64,000 nt of DNA from Pseudomonas allokribbensis (GCF_014863605.1 NZ_CP062252.1:3171001-3235000), one strand, 5' to 3'; counted from the stretch's first letter, positions 1 to 9,162 are shown. Numbers and translations: made by a program. The notes: generated from the letters alone by a model not told the origin.

Positions 1-47
1 TTGAGACGAGACTGTTCGCCCAGCCAGTTGTTGAGCGCATCACTCAT
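1..47 (-). CDS. 5' fragment of a gene downstream of vgrG (possible T6SS adaptor)
   Basis: Only the first 15 codons lie inside the window, reading MSDALNNWLGEQSRL. Its ATG overlaps the vgrG stop codon in an ATGA arrangement, so the two genes are translationally coupled. In Pseudomonas the gene directly after vgrG is commonly a DUF4123-type adaptor or an effector, which makes that a reasonable guess, but too little sequence is present to assign a family. Confidence 0.5.
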   Translation of the reverse strand, partial: MSDALNNWLGEQSRL

Positions 48-2116
48 GCCACGGCTCCCAGATCACATTTGCCTTCGCGGCAGGCCTCGCAGATCGGGCA
101 ACGGGTGTCGCCTGCCTTGCGCGCTGCTTTGGCCAATGCCATTTGGACGGCAGCCGGGACGAGCAGGGCGCCGGGCTTGTCCTTGGCAGCGGCCCACGGA
201 ATGACCGGGTCTAGAATCTGGATACCGGAACCCACCCCCGGCGCACCGCCGGTATTGGCCTTCACCTCGGCACCACTGATGGTCACGCCGCCAGCATCGA
301 CTTTGACGAAACTGCCGCCAGCCTTCGCCGTCAGTTCCATTCCGCCTTCGATCACCACTTTTTCGCCGGCGTGGTAATGAATCTCCGTGCCCGCCTCGAC
401 GAACTGACCGGTGCCGACCTTCACATGCTGGGTCACGCCCACGGTCAGGTGATCATTCGCCCGCATCTCACTGACACGATCCAGATGAGTGATGCGGTGC
501 TCTTCGACCTTGAATTCACTTAAAACATTGGCTTCAACGGTGTCATGCCGTTCATTGCCAACGCGAATCTTCTGGTCGTGCTCGATGTTTTCGTCCCAGT
601 CGCGCTGGGCGTGGATGTAGATCTGTTCTGCGCCTTTCTTGTCTTCGATGCGGAACTCGTTGTAGCCCTTGCCGCCTGGGGAGCTGAGGGTCTTGAAGGT
701 GCTGCGGGTCTTGTTCGCCGGCAGGTCGTAGGGGACGACGTTTTCCTTGTGGTACAGGCAACCGGTGACCAGCGGCTGGTCGGGGTCGCCTTCAAGGAAG
801 GTCACCAGCACTTCCATGCCGATCCGTGGAATGGCGATCCCGCCATAGGCCGCGCCGGCCCAGCCGCTGGCGACGCGCATCCAGCAAGTGGTCTTGTCGT
901 CAGCCTGGCCGTCGCGGTCCCAGTGGAATTGCACTTTCACGCGGCCGTACTGATCGCAGTGGATCTCTTCGCCGGCGGGGCCGGTGACGATGGCGGTCTG
1001 GCTGCCGAGGACTTTCGGTTTCGGGTGTTCGAGGGCAGGGCGGTAGTGCGCGTCCCACGGGGTGGCGACGAAGCTGTTGCGGTAGCCCTGGTGGAAATCG
1101 CTCTTGTTGTCGGTGACGTCGCTGGTGACGTTTTCGCCCAGCACTTGCGGTTGCTTGCCTTCGTGGAAGATTTCCAGCAGCAGCCACATGTCGTTCCACT
1201 CGGCGCGCGGGTGTTCGGCCAGCGTCAGGAAATGGCCGCTGGTCAGGGTCGGTTCGTCACCTTTGCCTTCTGCCAGTTTGTAGTCGCTGCGATGGCGCTC
1301 CAGCGCTCGGGTCGAGAGGAACTTGCCGCGTTCGCGCGTCGTGAAGCGGCCGGGGTAGTCGTAGTCTTCCAGGTCCGGCATGAATTCGGATTTGACTGCG
1401 CCCTCGGGCAGGATCTTCGGTTTCTCGAAATCGTAGTCGCGGCGGCTGACGCGGCTGGTGCGGGTTTCCAGGCGCAGGTTGAATCGCTTGATCACCGGTT
1501 TGTCGGCGGTCATGCCGGAGTCTTGCTGGTAGTTCACCGGTTTCAGTTTGCGGAACACGGTCTGGTCATCGCCGAACACCAGTTTGTGGCCGCTGCTGCT
1601 GTGCTGGAAGTGGAAGTGAATGCCTTCCTCTTCGCACAGGCGCTGGATGAAATGCAGGTCGGACTCGTCGTACTGCACGCAGTAGTCGCGTTCCGGATAT
1701 TCGGCGCCGAGCTGGAAACTGTAGGCGTCGGCCAGGATGCCGCGATCTTCCAGGACCCGGGCGATGATCTTCGGCACCGTCAGTTGCTGGAAAATCTGCT
1801 GATCATGGTTGTGCCGCAGGTACGCCAGTTGTGGCACCAGGCTGAGGCTGTAGCGGGTCAGGGTCTTGCCGGAGTCGCCTTGCTCGATGCGATACACCAG
1901 ACCATGAATCTTGCCCTCGCCGGTGGCGCCGAAGGTCAGGCAGCCGGGCTTGTGCAGGAGTTCTTCAAGGTTGAGGTCGGGACGGGCGCTGACCAGTTCG
2001 AGGTCGAAACGGAACGGTTCGTTGAGGGCTTCGCGACCGGTGAAACTGAGGACTTGCAGATCGGCCGAAGCGCCTTCGAGCGTGAGGGTAATGTGGGTAG
2101 CGTTGGCGTCCAGCAT
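44..2116 (-). CDS. vgrG: Type VI secretion tip protein VgrG
   Basis: A 690-residue spike protein that sits on the Hcp tube of a type VI secretion system and carries effectors into target cells. The N-terminal half is the gp27-like base (FTGREALNEPFRFDLELVS near residue 25). The gp5-like OB region follows around residues 390-480 (YGRVKVQFHWDRDG, then IPRIGMEVLVTFLEGDPDQP). After it comes a DUF2345-type repeat stalk full of T, V and G residues. The protein ends in a short helical tail with four cysteines (CPICEACREGKC). Length is normal for a non-evolved VgrG, with no fused effector domain. The next gene starts inside the stop codon, which points to a coupled adaptor or effector. No Hcp or other T6SS structural genes are in the window, so this is probably an orphan vgrG island. 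Confidence 0.95.
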   Translation of the reverse strand: MLDANATHITLTLEGASADLQVLSFTGREALNEPFRFDLELVSARPDLNLEELLHKPGCLTFGATGEGKIHGLVYRIEQGDSGKTLTRYSLSLVPQLAYLRHNHDQQIFQQLTVPKIIARVLEDRGILADAYSFQLGAEYPERDYCVQYDESDLHFIQRLCEEEGIHFHFQHSSSGHKLVFGDDQTVFRKLKPVNYQQDSGMTADKPVIKRFNLRLETRTSRVSRRDYDFEKPKILPEGAVKSEFMPDLEDYDYPGRFTTRERGKFLSTRALERHRSDYKLAEGKGDEPTLTSGHFLTLAEHPRAEWNDMWLLLEIFHEGKQPQVLGENVTSDVTDNKSDFHQGYRNSFVATPWDAHYRPALEHPKPKVLGSQTAIVTGPAGEEIHCDQYGRVKVQFHWDRDGQADDKTTCWMRVASGWAGAAYGGIAIPRIGMEVLVTFLEGDPDQPLVTGCLYHKENVVPYDLPANKTRSTFKTLSSPGGKGYNEFRIEDKKGAEQIYIHAQRDWDENIEHDQKIRVGNERHDTVEANVLSEFKVEEHRITHLDRVSEMRANDHLTVGVTQHVKVGTGQFVEAGTEIHYHAGEKVVIEGGMELTAKAGGSFVKVDAGGVTISGAEVKANTGGAPGVGSGIQILDPVIPWAAAKDKPGALLVPAAVQMALAKAARKAGDTRCPICEACREGKCDLGAVA

Positions 2117-2265
2117 GCCTTGATTTCCGTCCTTTGGATTAGCGTGGGCGGATGGTGCAGGATTAGCCGGGCTCGTACAACCCGCAAATGCCCGCGAGAG
2201 GAGTAGGGCATTCCCCTAGGACGGGCGGTTTCTCCAATGGATACGAGGGTTTCACGACTGTTCGG

Positions 2266-2799
2266 TCATTTCAGATCAATGACTTCGAATCCCTTTCTGT
2301 CAGGCACCGCATTCATCCCTTTGGGTTCTCCCGGCTGGCCTTTCGGGCTGATGAAATCGTAGACGATAAATTTTTCGGGAATCTCATAGCCTTCGTTGGG
2401 GATGATCAGGCGCATCTGCCGAGCATTCAGGTACAGAGAAACCGGAAGTGCCTTTTCGGCAAAATCAATGCGCTCAAGGGTTCCGCTGACTGGATTTTTG
2501 TGTAAAACGGCTCCTTTCATATAGGGAGAACCATAGTTCATGGCGTAGACCAAACTGGAGCCCATGCATTTGGCCATGACGACTTCGCCAACAAAGTCCG
2601 GATCGGGCATGTCGGTGAAGGCAGTTTCGGTCTGGCTGTTGATGTTGACGAAGAGTCGTTGCCCATCGTCGCGGGAGGTCGACAGCAGGGATGCGATTGA
2701 ACCGTCCGAAAGCGGACAATTCAGAAGGTTTTTTTGGGCGTCTGCAAAAGCCGGATGACAGGCAAGTGCGAGGATGAAGGGTAACCACCGCTTTTTCAT
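2266..2799 (-). CDS. Secreted protein of unknown function
   Basis: A 177-residue protein starting at MKKRWLPFILALACHPAFA, a clear Sec signal peptide (positive start, hydrophobic core, AFA cleavage site). A longer reading frame upstream exists, but the signal peptide decides the start at 2799. The mature part begins DAQKNLLNC and has two cysteines that could form a disulfide. I do not recognise the family. It lies directly upstream of vgrG on the same strand with a 149-base gap, so it could be cargo, immunity or an unrelated periplasmic protein; nothing in the sequence settles this. Confidence 0.7.
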   Translation of the reverse strand: MKKRWLPFILALACHPAFADAQKNLLNCPLSDGSIASLLSTSRDDGQRLFVNINSQTETAFTDMPDPDFVGEVVMAKCMGSSLVYAMNYGSPYMKGAVLHKNPVSGTLERIDFAEKALPVSLYLNARQMRLIIPNEGYEIPEKFIVYDFISPKGQPGEPKGMNAVPDRKGFEVIDLK

Positions 2800-2859
2800 T
2801 TCAATGTATCTCTGAGTACATCCATCGAGTTGAGGTCGGCGTCCAGCTTTCTGGCGCAC

Positions 2860-3174
2860 TCACTTGTTTTTAGGTTGTAAACGCCGTTCGATTTGCCGCG
2901 GTACTTTAGGCCTCTGGTGGCGTGTTTTCCACGACCGGCTAGACGCAGGTTGAAACGCAGGTCGGATTCGTCGTACTAACCTGCAGACCGGGCGTTGGTC
3001 GGAACACACCCTCAGCGTCCGACTAAAGTCGCCTGTGGCACGTCAAAGCCATCTGCCATCATGGGCGCTCACCCCCGCGTGTTCACTTCCTTCCGGTTCT
3101 TCACTGTTCCGGGACGGGAGCTATTTCTGGTTTGTTTGCGCCCCTGCGCAATCGTTGTTCTGTTGGAGTTTTCA
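2860..3174. other. Gene-free stretch between the secreted protein and the porin
   Basis: This stretch is upstream of two divergent genes and must hold both promoters, though I see no convincing -35/-10 pair. The only recognisable content is the vgrG relic at 2943-2977. An open frame runs through the right half in phase with the porin gene, but it lacks coding character and the signal peptide places the porin start at 3175. Confidence 0.5.
2943..2977 (-). pseudogene. Relic of a second vgrG
   Basis: These 35 bases match vgrG positions 1640-1674 with five mismatches and no gaps, in the same orientation. On the minus strand they read YDESDLRFNLR, against YDESDLHFIQR in the intact gene. The match lies in a gene-free stretch and has no surrounding open frame, so it looks like a decayed fragment left by duplication or recombination. 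Confidence 0.55.
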
Positions 3175-4476
3175 ATGCGTCCCCCATTTCCCCTCATCAC
3201 CCCGCGCCAGTCGTTTGGCTTCGGAGCCTTTGTGCTATGCGCCGGTTTTACCGCGCAGGTCCAGGCCAGCGGTTTTTTCGAAGACACCACGGCGAAGATC
3301 GAGTCGCGCACGGTGTACTTCAACCGCGATTTCCGTGATGGGCACACCTCCAGTGATCAGGGCGCATCCAAGCGCGAAGAATCGGCGCAGGGTTTCATTC
3401 TCAACCTGCAATCGGGCTATACCGAAGGCACCGTCGGTTTCGGCATCGATGCGCTGGGCATGGCGGGTTTCCAGCTCGATTCCAGCCCTGATCGCAGCAA
3501 CAGCGGACTGCTGCCATCCAGTGGCGACAACCCGCGTGGTTCGAAAGGTCAGTACGCGAAGATGGGCCTGACGGCCAAGGTGAAAGTCTCGGACACCGTG
3601 CTGAAATACGGCGCGCTGCTACCGGATCTGCCGCTGCTCAAGTACAACGACGGCCGCCTGCTGCCGACCATGTTCAACGGTGCGATGCTGACGTCCAAGG
3701 AAGTGAAGGACCTGACTTTCATGGCCGCGCGCCTGGACAAGTACACCGCCCGGGACTCGACCGACTCCCAGGACATTCGCGTGCACTGCAAGAACAAGCG
3801 CTACGCCTGCAACGTCACCGCCGATCATTTCGACATGTACGGCTTCGACTACAAGTTCAACGATCGCCTGACCGCGCAGTATCACTACGCCGAGCTGGAA
3901 GACATCTATCGCCAGCACTTCGTGGGTCTGTTGGGCAACCAGCCGCTGGGTGACGGTGTGTTGAAAGCCGATCTGCGACTACTGAAAAGCGCCGACAGCG
4001 GCGATGCGAAAGCCGGTTCCATCGACAACCGTGCCTTGAGCGGCATGCTGTCCTACGGCATCAGCGGCCACACCTTCAGCGCCGGCTGGCAGCGCATGAA
4101 CGGCGACAATTCGATGCCGTATCTGGATGGCAGCAACCCGTACCTGGTGAACTACGTGCAGGTCAACGACTTCGCCGCCGCACAGGAACGTTCCTGGCAG
4201 CTGCGTTACGACTACGACTTCAAAGCGATCGGCATCAACGGCCTGAGCTTCCTGACCCGTTACGTGAACGGCGACCACATCAAGGTTCCGGGCAGCGATC
4301 AGGAAGGCAAAGAGTGGGAACGCGACAGCGAGTTGAAGTACGTGATCCAGAGCGGCACGTTCAAGGATGTCAGCCTGCGTTTGCGTAATGCGACCTATCG
4401 CACCAACTACGAGAAGTTCGCCCGGGACGTGGATGAGACCCGGTTGATTGTGAGTTACAACTTTTCGGTGTTGTAA
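3175..4476 (+). CDS. OprD-family outer membrane porin
   Basis: A 433-residue outer membrane channel of the OprD (occD/occK) family, which takes up basic amino acids, small peptides or aromatic and organic acids depending on the member. The N-terminus is a long signal sequence ending in QVQASGFFEDTTAK. The mature start with IESRTVYFNRDFRDG is the typical OprD opening, and the protein ends in the beta-strand sequence RLIVSYNFSVL. The start at 3175 is preceded by TTGGAG; the upstream in-frame extension is not plausible. Substrate cannot be read from the sequence. It is monocistronic, ended by the hairpin at 4498-4537. Confidence 0.92.
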   Translation: MRPPFPLITPRQSFGFGAFVLCAGFTAQVQASGFFEDTTAKIESRTVYFNRDFRDGHTSSDQGASKREESAQGFILNLQSGYTEGTVGFGIDALGMAGFQLDSSPDRSNSGLLPSSGDNPRGSKGQYAKMGLTAKVKVSDTVLKYGALLPDLPLLKYNDGRLLPTMFNGAMLTSKEVKDLTFMAARLDKYTARDSTDSQDIRVHCKNKRYACNVTADHFDMYGFDYKFNDRLTAQYHYAELEDIYRQHFVGLLGNQPLGDGVLKADLRLLKSADSGDAKAGSIDNRALSGMLSYGISGHTFSAGWQRMNGDNSMPYLDGSNPYLVNYVQVNDFAAAQERSWQLRYDYDFKAIGINGLSFLTRYVNGDHIKVPGSDQEGKEWERDSELKYVIQSGTFKDVSLRLRNATYRTNYEKFARDVDETRLIVSYNFSVL

Positions 4477-4497
4477 GTCCGTTCAGTTCATTGGCCG

Positions 4498-4537
4498 AAA
4501 AAAACCATCGCGAGTTAATTCGTGATGGTTTTTTTTG
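4498..4537. terminator. Bidirectional rho-independent terminator
   Basis: A long inverted repeat (AAAACCATC ... GATGGTTTT) with further pairs inside through G-U wobbles, flanked by an A-run on the left and a T-run on the right. It sits between the convergent porin gene and the lipoprotein gene and can serve both. Confidence 0.85.
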
Positions 4538-4545
4538 GCCTGCGA

Positions 4546-5166
4546 TCAGAGCCAGTGCCAGAACCGGCTCCAGAACCCGCGATTCAAATCATCCTTGCAC
4601 GCCGCGTATTGTTGACCGTACATGTCCGAGCGGTTCTGTACCTTGCGCGCCACCGGCGGCAGCCACGCCTTGCTGGCATAGGTTTTCTGGCGAAACCCGC
4701 CCCAGCCTTCGTGGTAATTGAGGTACTGGTTGTAAGCGTCGTACTTGTACACGCCGTTGACCGAGGTGGTCTTGTCCATGTACCAGCCGACAAAGTCGAT
4801 GGCGTCGTCGAAGTCTTCGCGGTCGGCGCCGTGTCGGCCGGTGCTTTTCTGGTAGTCGGACCAGACTTCGTCCTTGGCCTGCGCATAACCCGATGCCGTC
4901 GTGACGCGACCCCACGGAATCACCCACAGCAGGTATTTGCGCGGGGTCTTGGCGTCGTAGCGGTAGCCGGATTCCTGATACATGATCGCGAACGGCACCT
5001 GGATCGGTACGCCCCAGCGCTTTTGCGTGACTTGCGCCGCGTCGTACCAATCACTCTTTTCCCGAAAAATTTCGCAGAGGTTTTCCGGCGAACGCGGTGG
5101 CGATGTTCCGCAGCCGCTCAACAGTGCCGCCAATACCAAAAGTCCAACCGTGCGCCCCGAATTCAA
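4546..5166 (-). CDS. Lipoprotein with a lytic transglycosylase-like (SLT) domain
   Basis: A 206-residue lipoprotein: MNSGRTVGLLVLAALLSGCGTS has a lipobox with the modified cysteine at residue 19. The segment IMYQESGYRYDA carries the glutamate expected of lysozyme-like transglycosylases, followed by the GYAQAKDEVWSDY and GWYMDKT segments seen in the group often annotated as transglycosylase SLT-domain lipoproteins. It probably acts on peptidoglycan at a membrane. It lies 44 bases after mtlZ on the same strand but has no obvious functional tie to mannitol use. The T-rich arm of the shared hairpin at 4498-4537 ends its transcript. Confidence 0.75.
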   Translation of the reverse strand: MNSGRTVGLLVLAALLSGCGTSPPRSPENLCEIFREKSDWYDAAQVTQKRWGVPIQVPFAIMYQESGYRYDAKTPRKYLLWVIPWGRVTTASGYAQAKDEVWSDYQKSTGRHGADREDFDDAIDFVGWYMDKTTSVNGVYKYDAYNQYLNYHEGWGGFRQKTYASKAWLPPVARKVQNRSDMYGQQYAACKDDLNRGFWSRFWHWL

Positions 5167-5210
5167 AAGCCGTCATCCCGTCGTGCAAAAAAGGGCGCCA
5201 GTCTACGCGG

Positions 5211-6149
5211 TCAGGTCAACTGATGGCGATAAGGCAAATCCGGACCTGTCTTGCTGCAGGTCAGGGCGGCGGCCTGTACGGCAAACCTGAGCATGGCGTC
5301 GATCTGATCGCGTTGCAGATGCTGTACACCTTCCACCGAATCCAGTTCCTGCTCGGTCAGCCAGGTGATCAACGCGGCCTGGAAGGTATCGCCGGCGCCA
5401 ACGGTATCGGCGATCTTCACTGCAGAGGCCGGCACCGACCATGAACCGTGAGCACGACTGAACACGGTCGCGCCTTCACCGCCACGGGTCAGGAACACCA
5501 CCTGGCAGCGATGCTGCAGCCAGCCTTCGATGACGCGCTGCGGATCCTGCTCGGGGTACAGCAGGCTCAAATCCTCGTCGCTGACCTTGATCAGGTCCGC
5601 CAGTTGCACCAGTGTGGCGATCCGCTCGCGCCACAGGTCGATGTTCGGTTCGGGATTGAGGCGCACGTTCGGGTCGAGGCTGATCAGGCGCTTGCCGCTT
5701 TCACGCTGAATCAGCGCGAGCAGAGTATCGGCAACCGGTTGCACCACCAGCGAGAACGAACCGAAGTGCAGACCGCGCACTTCAGACCCCAGCGTTGGCA
5801 GATGCGCCAGACTCAACTGCCGGTCAGCGCAGCCTTCGCCCCGGAAGCTGTAATGCGGCGAGCCATTGGCACCCACCGCGACCATGGCCAGCGTGGTCGG
5901 CGCCGCGAAGTCCACCAGATAATCCGGGCGTACACCTTCATCTTTCAGAACTTGCTGCAAACGACGGCCGAGGTAGTCGGTGGACAACCCGGCGAACAGC
6001 GCCGAGTCCACGCCCAGTCGGCGCAAACCTACCGCCACGTTGAACGGCGAGCCACCGGCAATCGCCTTGAAATTGACTTTCGACGCCTGCCCGCCGGCAT
6101 CGTCTTCGCTGAAGAAATCGAACAGCGCTTCGCCACACACCAGGTACAT
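5211..6149 (-). CDS. mtlZ: Fructokinase of the mannitol operon
   Basis: A 312-residue PfkB/ribokinase-family kinase that phosphorylates the fructose made by mannitol dehydrogenase. The family signatures are visible: an N-terminal GG-type region (AIAGGSPFNVAVGLRRLG) and the C-terminal catalytic motif DTVGAGDTFQAALI with the base aspartate. The start at MYLVCGEALFDFF is chosen because the upstream residues do not align with the family and the ATG lies 13 bases after the mtlY stop. It is the last gene of the mtlEFGKDYZ operon, as in P. fluorescens. Confidence 0.92.
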   Translation of the reverse strand: MYLVCGEALFDFFSEDDAGGQASKVNFKAIAGGSPFNVAVGLRRLGVDSALFAGLSTDYLGRRLQQVLKDEGVRPDYLVDFAAPTTLAMVAVGANGSPHYSFRGEGCADRQLSLAHLPTLGSEVRGLHFGSFSLVVQPVADTLLALIQRESGKRLISLDPNVRLNPEPNIDLWRERIATLVQLADLIKVSDEDLSLLYPEQDPQRVIEGWLQHRCQVVFLTRGGEGATVFSRAHGSWSVPASAVKIADTVGAGDTFQAALITWLTEQELDSVEGVQHLQRDQIDAMLRFAVQAAALTCSKTGPDLPYRHQLT

Positions 6150-6162
6150 AGTTGTTTGCTCT

Positions 6163-7659
6163 TTATAAGGTTGCGACATGCAGTCGATAGCGTTCATAGG
6201 CCTGCTGGAAGGCTGCGACATTCGCGGCAATCGGCAGGGTTTCACTGTTCAGGTCGAGCTTCACGCAGCGTTCGCACAGGTCGGCCAGGGTGTCTTCGTG
6301 GCCGTTCGACCACGACTTGCACCACGCCGCCTGAATCGCCGCGCCCAGGGCGGCGGCTTCGCTTTGCTCGGTGCAGATCACCGGGGTGTTCATGATGTCG
6401 GCGACGATCTGCCGCCACACCGCACTTTTCGAGCCGCCGCCGATCAGGCAAATGCTGCGGCTTTGTAAACCATTCTGGCGCAATAGATCCAGTCCGAAAC
6501 GCAGGCCGAAGGTGGTGCCCTCGACGGCGGCGCGGCACAGATTGGCCCGGGTCAGGTTATCGATCATCAGGCCATGCAGGCTGCCAGTGGCGTGGGGCAG
6601 GGGAGGCACGCGCTCACCGTTGAGGAACGGCAGCATGCTCACGCCTTCAGCGCCGATCGGCGCCTGGGCCACCAAGGCGTTGAAAGCGTCGAGATCGAGC
6701 TCGAACAACTCGCGGATCGCGCCGGTAGCGTTGGTCAGGTTCATGGTGCAGATCAACGGCAGCCAGCCGCCGCTGGACGAGCAGAAGGTTGCGACCGAAG
6801 CATCCGGGCTGACCTTTGGCGCTTCAGCGTAGGCGTACACCGTGCCGGAGGAGCCGAGACTCATGGTGATCGCGCCCGGCTGAATATTGCCGGTGCCGAT
6901 GGCGCCCATCATGTTGTCGCCGCCACCGCTGGATACCAATGCGTTGGGGTTGATACCCAGTTGTTCGGCAATCGCCGGCAGGATCGTGCCGACCGCTTGA
7001 TGGGCGTCGATCAGCTCCGGCAGCGCTGCTTGCAGACGGCCGCTGGCGTCGATGTCGCGCAGCAACTGCAAATCCCATTGGCGGGTGCGCACGTTGAAAT
7101 AACCGGTGCCGGATGCGTCGCCGTATTCGCTGCAACTACGGCCGGTGAGCCAGAAATTCAGGTAGTCGTGTGGCAACAGGATCTTTGCGATCCGTGAGAA
7201 AACGGCGGGATGTTGTTCCTTGGTCCATAGCAGTTTGGAGACGGTGTAACCCGGCGCGATGACCACGCCGAGGCGTTCCAGCGAGCCTCTTTCGCCGCCC
7301 AGGTAAGTCAGTAGCCGATCGTTTTCTGCGGTGGTTTCGGTGTCGCACCAGAGCTTGGCCGGGCGCAGTACCTGGCCTTGGTCATCGAGCAGCACCAGAC
7401 CGTGTTGCTGGCCGGAAACGCCGATTCCGAGGATCGACTGGCCGTCGACATTTGCTGCCAGCAACGCACGCCGGGTGGCGAGGGCGAAGGCCTCCAGCCA
7501 CTGCCCGGTGTCTTGCTCGCGACGGCCGTTGGCACCGCTGATCATCGTGTGGGCGGCGACGCCCTGGCCCAACACCTGACCGCTGGTGGCGTCGAGGATG
7601 ATGGCTTTGGTGCCTTGAGTGCCGCAGTCGATGCCCAGAAAGAGTTGTTGGGTTGTCAT
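6163..7659 (-). CDS. mtlY: Xylulokinase of the mannitol/arabitol operon
   Basis: A 498-residue FGGY-family kinase (xylulokinase, XylB type) that phosphorylates D-xylulose formed from D-arabitol by the same dehydrogenase that handles mannitol. The N-terminal ATPase loop FLGIDCGTQGTKAI and the DVSGQQHG-like segment (GVSGQQHGLVLLD) are present. The C-terminal FGGY signature region appears as CLIGGGSKSAVWRQIVADI. The start MTTQQLFLG is preceded by GGTGAGGT, a strong ribosome site. It is 14 bases after mtlD and 13 before mtlZ, so it is operonic. Confidence 0.93.
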   Translation of the reverse strand: MTTQQLFLGIDCGTQGTKAIILDATSGQVLGQGVAAHTMISGANGRREQDTGQWLEAFALATRRALLAANVDGQSILGIGVSGQQHGLVLLDDQGQVLRPAKLWCDTETTAENDRLLTYLGGERGSLERLGVVIAPGYTVSKLLWTKEQHPAVFSRIAKILLPHDYLNFWLTGRSCSEYGDASGTGYFNVRTRQWDLQLLRDIDASGRLQAALPELIDAHQAVGTILPAIAEQLGINPNALVSSGGGDNMMGAIGTGNIQPGAITMSLGSSGTVYAYAEAPKVSPDASVATFCSSSGGWLPLICTMNLTNATGAIRELFELDLDAFNALVAQAPIGAEGVSMLPFLNGERVPPLPHATGSLHGLMIDNLTRANLCRAAVEGTTFGLRFGLDLLRQNGLQSRSICLIGGGSKSAVWRQIVADIMNTPVICTEQSEAAALGAAIQAAWCKSWSNGHEDTLADLCERCVKLDLNSETLPIAANVAAFQQAYERYRLHVATL

Positions 7660-7673
7660 GAGTACCTCACCCG

Positions 7674-9146
7674 TCAGGACAGAATGCTTTCCAGAGTCCG
7701 CGTCACTCCCTCTTCCCGCAAGCTTTTCAGGCACCACTCAAACGCCGCCACAAACTCCGTCGAACGCGGTATCGCCGTACCGAAGATTTCTTCAACCCCC
7801 AACAACCGCTCAGTAATCAGCGAATCCTCCGCCACCAACGCCTGACAAAACGCCGCCCGAGGATCAGGAATCGAATAAGTATCGCCATTCTCATCCACGC
7901 CTTTCAGATACAACGCCCAGGCCGCCACCACCAACGCCGCCCGTTTGGTCTCACGTCCATCCGCAATCAACCGATTGATCGTCGGAATGGTGAACTTGGG
8001 AAACTTCGACGAACCATCGGAGCAAACCCGCTCCAGTTGATCGGCAATCGCCTGATTGGAGAACCGCGCCACCAGCGTGTTCTTGTACTCGGTCAGGTCG
8101 ATGCCCGGCACCGGCGCCAGTTGCGGGGTCACGTCCAGGTCCATGTAGGTGCTCATGTAGCGCACGAACAGTGGGTCGTTCATGGTGTCGTGGACGAAGC
8201 GGTAACCCTTCAAAAAGCCCAGATAGGTCAGGGCCAGATGGCTGCCGTTGAGCAGTTTGATCTTCATCTCTTCGTAGGGCGAAACATCGTCGGTGAACTG
8301 CACGCCGACCTTTTCCCAGGCCGGGCGGCCGTTGACGAACTTGTCTTCCAGCACCCATTGCACAAACGGTTCGCACACCACTGGCCAGGCGTCGTCGACG
8401 GCGTGTTTGTCCGCCAGTTGCAGGCGATGCGCGGTGCTGGTCATCGGGGTGATACGGTCGACCATGGCGTTGGGGAAGCTGACGTTGGCGTCGATCCAGT
8501 CGCGCAAATCCGGGTCAAGCAGCGCGGTGAAGGCCAGCAGTGCCTTGCGGGTGACGGCGCCGTTGTGTGGCAGGTTATCGCAGGACATCACGGTAAACGC
8601 CGGAATGCCCGCCGCACGTCGCCTGGCCAGCGCCGCGCAGAGGAAACCGAACACGGTTTGCGGCTGTTGCGGGTAAGTCAGGTCGTGCTGAATCTGTGGC
8701 AGGTGCGTCATGAACTCGCCGTTGCTGTCATCGATGCAATAGCCACCCTCGGTGATGGTCAGCGAGACGATGCGGATCTGCGGGTCGGCGAGTTTGTCGA
8801 TCAGCACCTGGGCGCTGTCCTCGGCCAGCAGCATGTCGCGGATCGCACCGATGACGCGGACTTCGGTGTCGTCGCTGTCACCCAGTTCGAACAGGGTGAA
8901 CAGGTAGTCCTGTTCCTTGAGGTCGTCACGGGCGCGGCGGTCTTCGGTGCGCAGGCCGACGCCGCAGATCGCCCAGTCCAGCGCTTCGCCGGTGTTCATC
9001 AGCGCATCGGTGTAATACGCCTGATGCGCGCGATGGAAGCCGCCGACGCCAATGTGGGCGATGCCCTGGCGTGTGTCACTGAGGCTGTAGGCCGGCAACT
9101 TCACTTCGGCGGCGAGGCGATTGAGGTTCTGTTTGTTGAGTTTCAT
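7674..9146 (-). CDS. mtlD: Mannitol 2-dehydrogenase (polyol dehydrogenase)
   Basis: A 490-residue long-chain dehydrogenase that oxidises D-mannitol to D-fructose (and commonly D-arabitol to xylulose and sorbitol to fructose) with NAD. The N-terminal IAHIGVGGFHRAHQAYY is the dinucleotide-binding region of the family. The catalytic segment VKLLNGSHLALTYLG-like (KIKLLNGSHLALTYLG) contains the active-site lysine and histidine. Length is close to that of the characterised P. fluorescens enzyme. It is in the middle of the mtl operon, 16 bases after mtlK. Confidence 0.95.
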   Translation of the reverse strand: MKLNKQNLNRLAAEVKLPAYSLSDTRQGIAHIGVGGFHRAHQAYYTDALMNTGEALDWAICGVGLRTEDRRARDDLKEQDYLFTLFELGDSDDTEVRVIGAIRDMLLAEDSAQVLIDKLADPQIRIVSLTITEGGYCIDDSNGEFMTHLPQIQHDLTYPQQPQTVFGFLCAALARRRAAGIPAFTVMSCDNLPHNGAVTRKALLAFTALLDPDLRDWIDANVSFPNAMVDRITPMTSTAHRLQLADKHAVDDAWPVVCEPFVQWVLEDKFVNGRPAWEKVGVQFTDDVSPYEEMKIKLLNGSHLALTYLGFLKGYRFVHDTMNDPLFVRYMSTYMDLDVTPQLAPVPGIDLTEYKNTLVARFSNQAIADQLERVCSDGSSKFPKFTIPTINRLIADGRETKRAALVVAAWALYLKGVDENGDTYSIPDPRAAFCQALVAEDSLITERLLGVEEIFGTAIPRSTEFVAAFEWCLKSLREEGVTRTLESILS

Positions 9147-9162
9147 CGGGTCAGTCTCGAAA

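Noticed and set aside
545..2206. 553-codon frame opposite vgrG
   Set aside because: Antisense shadow: it runs over the clear VgrG frame, and the product is a valine-, alanine- and glutamine-rich string without domains.
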